Shown one piece after another: positions 35,285-48,211 of a stretch of DNA of 64,000 bases; position 1 is the first letter of the stretch; each line of letters opens with the position of its first letter. The stretch covers positions 62,001 to 126,000 of the forward strand of contig JAVXUO010001690.1 of the NCBI GenBank assembly GCA_033065855.1. The letters are read 5' to 3'. This DNA comes from Escallonia rubra. Its lineage: Eukaryota; Streptophyta; Magnoliopsida; Escalloniales; Escalloniaceae. The position numbers were made by a program, and so were the translations under genes. The notes beneath the pieces were generated by a model. That model was given only the letters and a program-made list of their open reading frames with translations. It was not told the DNA's origin and did no database searches.

Positions 35285-35758
35285 AGTATAAAACAGTTTT
35301 ACATCCAGAATTATGAGTTGCAATATTTATTCTAACAATTACTAATATTTTTTTTGTATTTGAAGTTTGCTTAAGTGCTAGTAATCATATTAACTACTAG
35401 TAAGCTTCAATATTTATTTCAATACATAATTTTGTCTCTCAAGTTTTCACATTCTTTCTTATTTACAATTTTTCTAATGTGCAAGTAAAAGTACAAAAAA
35501 ACAATTATCTTTACTTATCTTAGATTTTTTGTTCTTATCTTGTTGAATACTTTAGGTGATAAAAGTCATAAGTAAATATCAATAATTTAGTTTACTAATT
35601 AAGAGATATAACATTTATTTTAATATATAATTTTATCTCTCATGTTTTTACATTATTTCTTGGGTAGACTTTTTCAAAAGCGCGAGTAATCTAATTAAAC
35701 CTTATCAGTTATTTTATCTATGACGCACAATGCTTATAACTTGAAAAATATATTTAGT

Positions 35759-35793
35759 TTTCTTCTTCTTCTTCTTCTTCTTCTTCTTCTTCT
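35759..35793. repeat. (TTC)n microsatellite
   Basis: About twelve uninterrupted TTC units within the AT-rich repeat, copy 1. Copy 2 has a poly-T run at the matching place (38897-38912). Confidence 0.95.
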
Positions 35794-36198
35794 TTTTAGC
35801 ATTTAAAAGTAGTATACGATTTCAGTTTGAGAGATTGAGGTAATCTAACTAAAAATTAATTTATGAATTTTTTTTTCTATTTTGGTATTTTAAAGTTTTT
35901 TTTAACATTAAGTCAAATAAGGTGTTATTCTTTTTCTTTGCATTTGGTAGGTTAATATGATTTTCATTTTAGAGTTTGAGCTATTTAGGTAAAAAAATAA
36001 TTCATGAAATAAACATCTATTTTGATATTTTGACATATTGTAGGGAATTAAGTAATTTTTGGTTTTTATATTGCATCCGTATATAAAAAAAGACATTTTA
36101 GCTTGTGAGTATAATCTTTAGATTCATACATGATTGTCGTAGTTTATTTAATTTTTTTAAAGTACTTTTGAGTTGTTAATAGTCAAAATAAAAGCCTA

Positions 36199-36202
<4 letters not shown>

Positions 36203-36271
<69 letters not shown>
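36203..36271. repeat. (GT)n microsatellite
   Basis: About 34 uninterrupted GT units. Copy 2 of the surrounding repeat has no such run at the matching place (about 39310), so the array expanded after duplication. Confidence 0.95.
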
Positions 36272-36272
<1 letters not shown>

Positions 36273-37695
36273 CCTAGAGTTTTAAGAGTTGTACGATTGA
36301 TTTTCTAGTTTTACAAAATTTACAAATATCAATGTAATTATACCAACGGATTTTTCAATAATAAATCGTAGTAAATACTTAATAAGTAGGGGATGATTTT
36401 ACTATTTTACCTTTGAAGATTTTATTTGTTATTTTAAAGTACTTTTAAAGTGTTAAAATTAAAATTAAGGCCTAATATATGAGTGTATTGATTAGGTAGA
36501 GTTTGAAAATGTGTAAAATTAATTTTCTAGTTTAACAAGGTCTACCAAAATTAGGCAGATTAGACCTATGATTTTTCTAATAAATCATATTAAAGTGTTA
36601 GTAAGTCGGGATAAAAAAAGAAAAAGACACGAAAATGTATACGATGACATGCCGCATAACTAGAAGGGGTGACGTGTCGACAAGTAGCGCAAGGAACATT
36701 CATGTTCGTTTGTTTCTAATTCATTAATCTTAAAAAATTGCTTGTGAAATTATATTGTTATTTATGTATTTTAACTACTTTTAAGAGTACTCAAGTCATG
36801 TTCATATTATTATTTTTTTACTTTGCATTTATTGGTGTATATAATTTACACAATTAAATTAATTGCTTGAGTAAATTGCTACATTGGTACTTTAATTTTT
36901 TTAAATTAAGTAAAATTCACTTTGTACATTATTTCTGCAAATAGAAAAGAATGGTCTTTATTTGTAAGTCATATTCACTTTGTTTCATTTTTTTATTTTT
37001 TTTTGTATTTATTGGGATATATGATTCCCAATTTAGAATCTGAGATAAATTTTATGACACGTCATCATGTTTGTTTTCAAGTCTTTTCCTTTTTTATTCA
37101 TATTTATTAAAATTATACATGCTTTGTGATTCTTTACTGTGATTTATTATTAAAAAATCATAGCTATTGTCCCCATAATTTTAGTTTACCTTATATGAGT
37201 AAAAAACAATTATACACTTCTAAAACTCTACTTAATCAATATATCCACATATGAGGACTTAATTTCAACTATTAACACCTTAAAAGCACTTTAAGATAAC
37301 AAAATAAACAGTCAAAAAATACAAAAGACAACGTAAAATATTATTAACAATTTAGTCATAACACTTTGTAAATTATTTTCAAAAGATCGAACCTAACTTG
37401 TGAATTTTTATCTTTGATTTCATACATGATTTTAGTATTTTACGTTTGTGTGATTTTATTTTATTTTAAAGTAATTTTGAGGTGTTAGCAGTGAAAATTA
37501 AGACCTAATATGTTTGTATATTGAATAGGTAGAGTCTTAGAAGGTGCAGAATTTGTTTTCTACTCTTATTAAGTTTAAAAAAATTATGCCAACAATACCT
37601 GTGAATTTTTTAATAATAAAATTATAGTAAGGAATCATAATGCATGTTTGACTTTAATAAGTAGAAGTGAAAAAAAAATGTGATACCAGAACAAA

Positions 37696-38195
37696 CATGA
37701 TGACGTGTAGCAGAAGTAAAAGGAAATGATGTGTCTCAAAATTAAAAGGGATAAAAAGGAAAAAAAACACTTAAAAAGTTTATATGTAGCCTCCACAACA
37801 CACGATGCTTCGTTTATTTATATATTTACTAGTCCAGTAACCCGGGCAAGACCCGAAAATGATATATTTAATAATTTATGTATCCGAACGTTTGAGTGTC
37901 ACTATATTTTGTATAGTTAAGTTTGGGTATTTAGGTGTTATATCGATAGTTTTGAACTAAGCTTTATTTATATTCGCGTGAAGTGAGTCATCAAATTCAA
38001 AATATGACAGATTCATGCATTTCGCATATAGAACTTAGCTAATATATTCGCGTGAAGTGAATCATCAAATTCAAAATATGTTAGATCATGCATTTTACAT
38101 ATAAGTATCATCATAATCAAAAGAATTTTAAAAAAAAATCACAAAGCTAAAATGTTCCAAAATAGTAAATATCAGTCTGATTCCTTATTATTACC
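37696..38195. repeat. Spacer between AT-rich copies, with a local direct repeat
   Basis: No gene. Positions 37970-38035 and 38046-38103 share ATATTCGCGTGAAGTGA and a following ATCAAATTCAAAATATG-type stretch, a tandem duplication with a period of about 75 bp. Near 37832-37852 the sequence CTAGTCCAGTAACCCGGGCA resembles the start of a dispersed repeat. Confidence 0.6.
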
Positions 38196-39397
38196 TTTGT
38201 ATAATACCGTACGATTATACTCGGTAGTTAAAGATAATATTAAAAGAACAATTATAGGTTCTTTTTTAGTAATTATTATACTACTATGTGATTGAATAAA
38301 AGATTTGTCAAATGAATAAAAACTTTGTTCACGTCTAGTTTATCGAATAGACTGTGATAGAAGGGGTCGCAATGACTTAAGGTTAAATAATTCTTTTATA
38401 TTGTTCACTTACTTTGACATTTTGCTTTGTAGATTGTTGATTGAATTCCAGTTTTATATTATATTCTGGTTATTACAAGAATGCCTAAATTCTAAAAGTT
38501 TTGATTTTTGTAAGAGTATAAAACAATTTTACATCCGGAATGAGCTACCACATTTATTTTAATTATTACTAATAATTTTTTTAAAATTGAAGTTTGTTTA
38601 CGTGATAGTAATCATATTAACTCCTAGTAAGCTTCAACATTGATTTCAATATATAACAGGTGATAAAAGTCATAATTAAATACCAATAATTTAGTTTATT
38701 AATTAATAGTATAAAAAAGATCTCCAACTTATGAGATATAACATTTCCTTCCATATATAATTTTGTCTTTCATGTTTTTACATTATTTCTTGGTTAGAGT
38801 TTTTTGGAAGCATAAGTGATCTAGTTAAATCTTATCACTTATTTTACTGATGACGCACAGTGCTTTTGACTTGTTACTTGTTTGAGTTTCAAATTTTTTT
38901 TTTTTTTTTTTGCATTTGAAAGGAGTATATGATTTTAGTTTGAAAGATTGAGGTAATCTAATTAAACATTAATTTGTGAAAGTGAATTTCTATTTTGGCA
39001 TTTTAAAGTTTTTTGAACATTAAGTTAAGTAAGGTATGATTCATTTTCTTTATATTTGTTAGGAGTATATGATTTTCATTTTAAAGTTTGAGCTATTTAG
39101 GTAAAACTAATCTCATAAATAAATATCTATTTTGATATTTTGACGTATTTTAGAAAATTAAGTCATTTTTGGTTTGTATATTCCTTCCGCAAAATGAAAA
39201 ACAAAACCTTTAATTTGTGAGTATAATGTTTAGTGTCATACATGATTGTCATCATTTTATTTAAAAATTTTAAATTACTTTTGAGATATTAATAGTCAAA
39301 ATCAGAGCCTAGTACGTAAATATATGTTTATAGCATAGAGTTTGAAAAGTCTTACAATTGGTTTTCTAATTTTATAAAATATCGGGACCATTATACC
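38196..39397. repeat. AT-rich 2.7-kb repeat, copy 2, left fragment
   Basis: Matches 14690-15014 and then 35290-36340, crossing without a break the point where copy 1 holds the gypsy element (AAGAGTATAAAACAATTTTAC at 38513-38533). It ends at ATTATACC (39390-39397), the left duplication of the hAT insertion. Confidence 0.8.
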
Positions 39398-42300
39398 TAG
39401 AGTTGTCAAAAGGGCTGGGCGGCCCAAAGGCTGGCACGACTCGGCTCGTTTTTGGCCCGGGCAGGCCTGGCCCTGTAGGTGAACAGTAGCGGCCCAATAA
39501 TTTGGGGCTTTAGACCAGGCCGAAGCATTCCCAGAAATTATCCAGGCCCGCCCCGGCCTTAAAAACCCCGGTCAGGCCCTAAAAAACGGGTTTGCCTGAT
39601 TTGGCCATGTTTCTTTGCCTAAAGTGGGTTGGCCCCACGGATTTTCAACCAAAATTTTCCCCCAACGGCCATATTCCCTATTATTTTTCTAAATTTCACT
39701 TTTACCCCTCTCTCCCACACCACCAATATAACGGTTAGTTTGGGGGGTATTTTGGTCCAACTTAATTTTTCCAACTCTTTTAAGATTTTTTACACTTTTA
39801 CCCTCCCCAACAAATATAAACGGCTAGTTTTAAGGGGCATTTTGGTCTTTTGTGGACTTTCAAAAATCTATAAATTCACACTCTTTCTTTCAAATTTTTC
39901 ACACCAATCTCCTTACTCTCTCTTATCTAAACATTCTACATTTCTACAAGCTTTGCTACTATTTTCCTCTCCAATTACTACTCTTGCTAATTACTACTCT
40001 TGTTTACTAATTATTACTCTTGCTAAATTCTAATTACTAACTACTCTGCTTATTCATTTGTTACTCTGTAATTCTTTTGTTTACTAATTAGTAATTAGTG
40101 AATTCTTATTTATTAAATACTATTACCAAATGCTTTTTAATTACTAACTCGCACCAATTTTTAATTACTAATTACTCTTATTCATCTGTTACTCTTTAAT
40201 TCTTATTTCTAATTACTTATTATTGCTCTAGTTTTATTTTTCAATCTAGTATAAAAGTTTAGCGTTAAATATGTCTGGATTACTGAAGGAATTGAAGTGT
40301 GGAGCATCATCACGAGAAACACCACCACCATCACAAACACCAATCCAAGCACCACCACAACCATTCCTTCCTGGACGAATGAGTACATGCTGTATGATAG
40401 ATACCCAAGCCAATTGGGAGTTCAATCAAAACATTCCAGCTATTGAATACACGCCTTCACAAGATAGCCCGCATTTTAGTCAAGGCCGCAGCTCGCTTGG
40501 CGAAGCTACTACTCTATGGCGTAATGTTAACCCGATGAGCGGTCGTGATGGAGAAGGGCCGAGCAATCCTTCTGGTAGTCCACCAGAAGTCCAAAAGGGG
40601 GAAAAAAGAAAGCCGAGTGTTGGAATCATTTTGATGAAATTATGGTGGACGGCGTCCGAAAGCTCGATGTAAGTACCATGCTCAATTATTTTCATTTGGT
40701 AATGGTAATGGTAATGGACATCTTAATAGGCATTACTCTCAGTGTGCACCTCGACAAGGCCACGTCGAACCTAGCTAAACGCAATTATCTTTTGACGGTA
40801 AGGTATTTGTTTATAATCAGCGAGAGCATAAAGACGATCTCGCTGAATTTGTTATTCAGGATGAACAAGCATTTAGTTTTGCCGATAATGCTAAGCATTC
40901 TAGATATGTGAACACATACGTGCAACTTTTGTACAAAAAGGTTCATAGAATCACAACTAGATCTGATGCACTCTGGCAGTATAATGCTGCTAAAGCACGC
41001 CTGATCGATTATTTTGATCATTTTGACGGTAAAGTTAGTCTTACTTATGATATTTAGCAATCTCCGTTTACTTTTGTTAGTTATGCTTGTGTGACGGCCC
41101 ATTCGATTGATGCAAATTGAATTATGAACAAGAGAATCATCACTTTCGAACTCTTTCCTTTTCCGCGTGACGGAATTAACGTTGCTACTACTATATTTAA
41201 ATCATGTACCACGTTTAAATTAAAGGATAAGATTATGACTATTAGTTTTGATAATGCAACTAACAATAAAGCTGCTGTTGCAGCTTTAGATGAGAGCCTC
41301 AAACCTGTACTTTCTAGTAAATTATTTCATGTTCGTTGTGTTTGTCATATAATTAATTTAATTGTTCAAGATGTTTTAGCTATTGCAGGAGATATTCTTC
41401 TCAAAACGAGGGTTATGACTACGTATGTTAATAATTCGGGTCCGAGAACACAACAATTTACACCGTTGTGTTCAATATAATATGCCTCGCAGGAGACCAC
41501 TTACAGATGTGGTCCATATGTGAAACTCTACATATCATACACTTTTACATATTCTGGCATACAAAGAAGTCTATACGCATTTTTTACTAACCTTGTTCCC
41601 AGCCGACTTGCCAACTCCCACAAAATGGCAGATGGCTACACACCTAGTTGAATTTTTGGAGGTATTTTACACATCTACCAATTTATTGTCTAGTACGTAC
41701 TATCCCACCTCTCCTGTCGCTATAATATAAATTCTCAAGATGGCACCAATGTTGACACAATGAAGATATATAGGACCATTTCAGCAAATAGTAAAAGTGA
41801 TGGATAAAAAGTTTAATAAATATTGGAGTAAATTGCCTGTTGTTTTTGCTGTGGCTACTTGTTTAGATCCTAGATTAAAGTTGGATAGAGTGAATGTATC
41901 GATACAAGAGATACCGAGATTAATGTGCTACCCATAAGTGGACACAACAGAACTCGCAACGGAAGTGAGCAAGACATTTGAGGAACTGTTCAACCTCTAT
42001 CGTAATTCTGCTGACGTGCGCGGACGAGCTTCATCATCTACTGATGAGATGTATTATGCGCCATACCTTAAGGGCTTTGAACATCTAGTAGCAAGACAAC
42101 TACCAGGTGAAAGGTACTTCTAATTCGGCATGTTCGTCTACTTTTTCCTCTTTTAATGAGATTGGTGTATATTTTAATTCTGATCATTATTCTGCTTTAT
42201 CAATGCAAGAACATGTTAATTTTAATTTGTTACAGTTTTGAAAACAAAATCAAAACATGTATAAAATTTTATCCCAAATTGCACGGGATGTACTGCCGAT

Positions 42301-43117
42301 GCAAGCTTTCACGATTGCTTTAGAGTCGGCATTTTCAGCGAGCGGGAGGGTTTTGAATAATAGGAGGAGTCGTCTTAACCCCGAGTCGCTCGAGCTATGT
42401 GTATGTTGGAAGAATTATCTTGATACGAAATACCACGAGCAAGATAAACCGATTGATGATAGGAGGAGCAGTAACTCGGACATTGAAGTACTTCTGGATG
42501 ATTAGGTAATTTCTTTTTATTTTTCTTTTCTCAAGTTTTTCAAATAACAAATTTCACAAAATATAGATTTTTTTCATATATATATATATATAATAAGTTT
42601 TTACAAGCAAGATAGATATTTTTTCATATAAATAAAAAAATAGGTAACTTCGCTTGTTTGTTTATAAGCAGCCGATCCTAAGCCCGGATAAAATGAGGAG
42701 GGCTTATGAACAAATTTATCTTCAATTTAACTCCATCAATTTAAATATTTCAATGCTAGAAATATTATTGTATACACACATATTACTACATATATGTGTG
42801 CGTGTCTAGGCATTTTTAGTTGTTTTACTTGCTTGCATAAACACATATTACTACATGTACAAATCTTATACTGCATTACAGAGAAATTGCCGCAATTTAA
42901 ATCTTTACTTTGAATAACAAGAAGTTGGGAAGAAAAAAAAAAGGGCCTGGCCCAAGCCCGACCTAAATATTGGGCCTAGAGTCAAGGCTTGGACTGAGCC
43001 TATAGACCCATTAATCTGGCTCGGCCCGGCCCTGTTTCCACCCTTCTGGCCCGGTCCCCGCCTGTTTTCATGAACGGCCCGCTGGGCCGGCCCAAGCCCC
43101 GCCCATTGACATCTCTA
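39398..43117 (+). mobile_element. Degraded autonomous hAT element (Ac/Tam3-like)
   Basis: The left end TAGAGTTGTCAAAAGGGCTG and the right end, complement TAGAGATGTCAATGGGCGGG, form imperfect inverted repeats. Flanks are ATTATACC and ATTACACA, 8 bp with two differences, consistent with an old duplication. Copy 1 of the host repeat shows the uninterrupted site near 36336-36344 (AATTATACC). Subterminal DNA on both sides is rich in GGCCCGG and GGCCTGG motifs typical of this hAT group. The 3720-bp length and the transposase remnants show it was once autonomous. Confidence 0.9.
40271..42505 (+). pseudogene. hAT transposase pseudogene
   Basis: The N-terminal piece 40271-40672 (MSGLLKELKCG..., proline-rich) runs up to a WNHF-like start of a BED zinc-finger region that is frame-shifted near 40610. 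Middle pieces around 40800-41470 include MTISFDNATNNKAAV and LFHVRCVCHIINLIVQDVL, the conserved H-x-R-C-x2-H-x2-NLIV block of hAT transposases. Stops lie near 41057 and 41120. The C-terminal piece 42257-42505 has the hATC dimerisation region: SQIARDVLPMQAFTIALESAFSASGRVL and WKNYL. Overall order and spacing fit a transposase of about 650-700 residues, now broken in several places. Confidence 0.85.
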
Positions 43118-44457
43118 ATTACACAAACGAATTTTTTAACAATGAATCGTATTAAGGAGTTAATAAGTAAGAAATGATTTTAGTATTTACCTTTGAAGAT
43201 TTTATTTTGCTATTTAAAGTAGTTTTAAAGTGTTATAAGCTAAAATGAAGGCCTAGTATATGAGTATATTGATTAAGTAGAGTTTTAAAAGTTGTACAAT
43301 TAGATTTCTAGTTTTATAAAGTATTCAAAATTGGGCAAATTAGACCTACAATTTTTTTTAATAATAAATCATATTAAAGAGTTAGTAAGTTGGGATAAAT
43401 AAATAAAAAAAAGACACGAAAATAAATAGGCTGATGTGTCGCATAATTAGAAGGGGTGACATATGTCACGTAAGTCGCACAATGAACATTCATGTTTGTT
43501 TCTTTAATTTATTAATCTTAGAAACTATTTGTGAAATTAAACTGTTATTTTTGTATTTTAACTATTTTTAAGAGTTAAGTCATATTCATTTTGATTCTTT
43601 TCTAGTTTGCAATTATTGGTGTATGTGATTCCCAACTTAGTAGTTGAGGTCACACAATTAAAATCAATTGCTTAAGTAAATTGCCACATTGGTATTTAAA
43701 TTTTTTTAATAGTTAAGTCATATTCATTTTGTACATTATTTCCGTAAATAGAAAAGAAAGATTTTTATATTCTCTTTCATTCTTTTTTTTTTTTTGCATG
43801 TATTAATGTATACAATTCTCAATTTAGAGTTTGAGGTCAATTTTGCGACAAATCATCATATTTGTTTTCAAGTAATTTTTCTTTTTTATTTATATTTATT
43901 AAAATTATACATGCATCATGATTCTTTACTTTAATTTAATATTAAAAATTCGTAAATATTGTTGCCATAATTTTAGTTTACCTTATATGAGTAAAAAAAA
44001 CTAATTGTACATCTTCTAAAACTCTACATTATCAATATATCAACATATTAGGACTTAATTTCAACTACTAGAACCACAGACACTTTAAGATAACAAAACT
44101 CAAAAATATTAAAATAACGTAAAATATTTTTAAAAATCAAGTCATATCACTTGTAAATTATTTTGGAAAGATCTTAATTTGTAAATTATTTATCTTTAAT
44201 CTCATACATGATTTTCATGTTTTAGTTTTGTGAGATTTTATTTTGATTTTAAAGTACTTTTGAAGTGTTAGAAGTTAAAATAAGACTTCAAATGTAAGCA
44301 TATTAAATAGGTAGAGTTTTAGAAGGTACAAAATTAGTTTTTAACTCTTATGCCAATAATATCTGTAAATGTTTAAATAATAAATTATAATAAATAGTGA
44401 TATTGCATGTTTAACTTTAATAAGTAAAAGTGAGAAATGAATGTGATAATAAAACAA
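43118..44457. repeat. AT-rich 2.7-kb repeat, copy 2, right fragment
   Basis: Matches 36345-37695 (for example AAGACACGAAAAT...GGGGTGAC and GCATGTTTAACTTTAATAAG). Similarity stops at about 44457, and sequence matching the 3' flank of the DUF247 gene begins within a few bases. Confidence 0.8.
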
Positions 44458-44462
44458 GCGTC

Positions 44463-45000
44463 GAATACGCACCGGGTACCCTACACTGGACTAACATTGT
44501 CAAGAATGCAACCATGAGGAGAACATCGGTCCCTGGGTCGCAAAAATTAAACCAGTCATGGGGATTCGCACTTTTAATTCGCACATCAAAAGTGCGGGAC
44601 TTTTAGAGCTTTATAGCATATCAAAATGGGGATTCGCACTTTTGATTTAATTGCTGAATGCTGAGGGGCTGAGGCTAATCAAGAAAGACAAGAACTACTT
44701 GCGGTTCAAGCCAGTAATGAAGACTTCAACAGTAGTTTATTACTTACACAAATTTGGTCAAAGCACATTTATTCAAACTGATCTTACAAAAGCTACAGAC
44801 CGGTAGGGAACCAAGGATAGTCATCGTCCACATTTATTCAAACTGATCTTACAAAAGCTACAGACTGGTAGGGAACCAAGCACAGTCATCGTCCACATTA
44901 CTTGATACGCTTGAACCAAGAATAGCATTGCTGAGGATCTGTGACTACGCGGAAGAACGGACGCCGTAGACGGTTTGTAGCACATTAAGAGCAAAAAGGA
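44463..45000 (-). pseudogene. Stray copy of the DUF247 gene 3' end
   Basis: Matches 55388-55830: the 3' flank, the stop codon and about the last 15 codons (reading ...VLQTVYGVRSS before the stop, against VVQTVYSVRSSS in the intact gene). It stops at 45000, where a MULE-like element begins, and no further gene sequence follows that element. A 65-bp stretch (CACATTTATTCAAACTGATC...) is tandemly duplicated at 44764-44893, against one copy in the parent. This is a fragment and not a gene. Confidence 0.85.
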
Positions 45001-46203
45001 GGATTAATTTTACGCTACACTCTATACTTAGGAGTCAATTGCACCCAGCACCCTGTAGTTCTAAAATTGACATCCAGCACCAAAAAATTTAAAAACTTGG
45101 TACCTAGCACTATTTGACGGTCAAAATGGCCTTTGATCAGACGTCAGTTAAATTTTTCAGGGCAAAATGTTCTTATCATCCATGAAATCCTAGTCAGCTC
45201 CAACCCCCTAAGCCCAACGTCATTTCTCTCTTTCTTATTCTCTCTCTCTCTCTCTTCTATTTCTCTCGGTGCCCCCAACCACCGTGCACCAAGAACCCGC
45301 CTCTAGCGTCGCCGCGATCTTTGGCATCCAGCGTGGCCCCACGCTTTCTTCACCTAGCCTGACTTGTCACTCTCACCTTCGATTTGGACCACTGATTATG
45401 TGGTGATGATGTTGTGCAGTGGCTGATTGGGCTCACCGGAGATCAATGGGGAGATCGCGTGATGGGGTGATTGGGTATGTTGTGATTACGGTGGTAGGTA
45501 GGGGGAGTGTCTGATGGTCGTTCGATTGGAGGCGATAATGGCTCGTTGAATGGTCACCGTTGGTAGAACGCCCGTTATTGGTGGTCGTCATTCGGTTTGA
45601 GGTGGTGACCGTGGGTGAGGGAGGGATTGGTGGTTGTGGGTGGTCGTGGGTGAAGGATTTGTGGCAGAGGCGGCGGTCATCAATGATAGGCGTTGGTGGC
45701 TGCGATTCAATAGGATGGGGTGTCGTGGGTTTCGGGATTGGTGGTTGTGGGTAGTTATGGTTGGTCGTGGGTGGCCGATTCTGGTGGGTCATGATGATGG
45801 GGAGAATGGTGGCGGGGATGGTGGCACAACGGGCAGTGGCTTCGGTTAGAGGCGATGGCTCGTCAGGCAGTGGTTTCGGTCGAAGGAGGTGGCCGCGCGT
45901 TTCGATATTGGTTGGGAAGATGAATAGTTTGGGAGAGAAAAAGGGTGAGGAAATGACGTGGAGGGTCTGATGTTAATTATTGGGGCCATTTGGAGCTAAC
46001 GTGGACGAAAGGTGGATATAACAGGTAAAAAGATTATTTTGCCCCTTAAAAAGTAACAGACGTATGGTCAAAGGCCAGTTTGACCGTCATTTGGTGCTGA
46101 ATACCAAGATTTTAAAGATTTTGGTGCTGGGTGCCAAAATTAGAACTACGGGGTGCTGGGTGCAACTGACCCCTAAGTATGGAGTGTAGCGTAAAATTAA
46201 TCC
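45001..46203. mobile_element. Non-autonomous MULE-like element with long terminal inverted repeats
   Basis: The ends GGATTAATTTTACGCTACAC and its complement form inverted repeats of about 150 bp with few mismatches, including CACCCAGCACC and GACGGTCAAA blocks. The inner part is G-rich on this strand (45560-45960) with TGGTGGTCGTGGGTGG-like repeats and no real gene. Repeat length suggests a Mutator-type element, but I find no convincing target duplication (CAAAAAGGA on the left against TTATATTTT on the right). It ends the DUF247 fragment exactly. Confidence 0.75.
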
Positions 46204-47390
46204 TTATATTTTTCTCTTCCTTATGTTAATTTGTTAAGAAACCATAGACCAACAGTTCATCTCTAGAATTCTTGAGAGAAAGGATAACAAACACAAAAAC
46301 GGATGAAGATGATCTTACATAAGTATAAAATATTGGGTTGTCCGTGATTAATGCTATCGATCACTCAGAATTGTTGCATCTTTTGTACAATAACACCTTA
46401 TACAAGTGTCGACAAGCATATGAGTTCAAAAATAGGCGCTCAAATAAATCTAATGTAAGTAAAATATTTACTCCGTCTATGATATGGTGGATAAAAAAGG
46501 AGTCAAGTTCAACTATTTTTGTGTTGAAAATTTTTCAACAAATCTTTTTTCACGATGTTCTTATGTTGTGAGTGTTTAAACACTTAAGCAGTCTAAATTC
46601 TACCCTAGTAATTACCAAATATTAGGTTTTATTTTAAATTTTCACGATTTTCTTATGTTGTGAGTGTTTAAACACTTAAGCAGTCTAAATTCTACCCTAG
46701 TAATTACCAAATATTAGGTTTTATTCTAACTTTTATGCTCCTAAAGTCACTCTCTTAGTTAGCAATGTTAGTTAAAGTGACTCTCTATTAGTTATATGAA
46801 AAGCAAAGTTAGCTATCTTCAAAACATAATTACATATAAAATCTAGGAAGATATTAGGAATATATTATGATTAAGTTAGTATTCAACTTAGATCGAAGAT
46901 TGTACCATATTGAAAATAAATCTAATTTAATAAGCATTCAAAAAAAAAAATTGTTCAATGTTATTCTACAATTTGGTTAAACTGTTTAAAGCTTATAAAA
47001 CTGTCTATCGCAATAATGTATTGATCTTACTATTTTCTCTGAATTTTTTATTGGTGGTTTCAATATACTTCTAAAACCGTTACGCATCATTGTTTAATTA
47101 ATTTTGATAAACCACGTGAGATAAAGAAAAATATTGACCCAAAATTTTCTCTATAAAAATTAAACTAGCATGTAATTAACATTATGAGCATGCCATTAAA
47201 TGTACAAACATCTTTTAAAAGATCCTTACACAAGTACAATAAAATTATCTTGTGTAATAATAAATTGTTCTCAATTTTGTCTATGTAATTTTCTAAATAA
47301 ATCTATAATATTTGTTCGTGTATATGGTTACCAAATCAAGATTAACTAAATTCGCAACGATATTGCCTATTGCTATTTCACCACAAGTGT
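46204..47390. other. AT-rich spacer, no gene seen
   Basis: Only short frames. It contains the 92-bp tandem duplication noted separately and otherwise nothing I can name. Confidence 0.55.
46561..46744. repeat. 92-bp tandem duplication
   Basis: TTATGTTGTGAGTGTTTAAA starts at 46561 and again at 46653. The two units are nearly identical, including a GTTTAAAC-centred palindrome in each. Confidence 0.9.
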
Positions 47391-48172
47391 TAGACCCCGC
47401 ATATTTAAATACATATATAAAAAAAATAGAGAGTTTTGAGGAAGTAATGATTATTTTGAAATTCTGATTTTTATAGGAATATAATATATTTTTAGGTATA
47501 TTCTTAAAGAGACAAGAAATTCAAAAGAGCCTCTAAAGCATCTATAAGAAGAGACCTTTTGAAATTTTGATCGTCACTTTAAGATAAAAGCATATTTTTG
47601 ATTTTGGGATTTAAGTTCATTGTAAGAATCACATGAATTATTGCCATTGATAGAATCCAATTGAAAATTTGGATATTATGATATTAAGTTCTGGCATAAT
47701 TTGATTTGAGAGGATATGATCAAGACTTTGGATTAAATCGCGAAATCAAAGATAAGAAATTACTATTTTTAAAATCTGAATTAGCGTTGGACCGATCAAT
47801 CGTAGTTATGCCCCTTTTGATAAATTCTAAATGGATTCATTTTTGTTGTTAACACCAAGCGGCAGTGACTCATCTTACCCTATGTTTTCATGTCCAGATC
47901 GATGAAGCATGATCTTATTTTTGTTGAATTTGCTATCACTATTTTTATTTGATCAGTGCTCCACGGCTTGACTGCACTGGCATTCTTTGTCATGTTAATT
48001 GGTTTGATGAATGCAGTCTCATTATCTCGAATTTATTTCGTTGTCCTTCTTCAAAAACTATGACATCATCATAGAGTATTTTCTTTCTCTAAAAACACTT
48101 CTCGAGTCTTTCAGCCATTCTAGTGCCAAGAACAGCCGTGGCACACCCTTGGGGCCCGCCAACTGATTATTA

Positions 48173-48211
<39 letters not shown>

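Larger units (their letters stand above)
35290..37695. repeat. AT-rich 2.7-kb repeat, copy 1, main part
   Basis: Collinear with 38521-39397 plus 43118-44457. No coding frame is supported. The unit contains its own internal repeats: a segment AATTAAGRCCTAATAT...GGTAGAGTTT...TTTTCTAG recurs at about 36186-36310, 36463-36545 and 37497-37570. An inverted version of it lies at about 37195-37330. It may be a non-autonomous element of unknown class. Confidence 0.7.

Noticed and set aside
45433-45970. Frames in the G-rich core of the 45001-46203 element as a captured gene
   Set aside because: They consist of repeated GGTGGTCGTGGGTGG-like DNA open on both strands; no domain.
47391-48190. Solo LTR starting TGTTAGACCCC
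   Set aside because: No matching CA end and no 5-bp duplication could be found.
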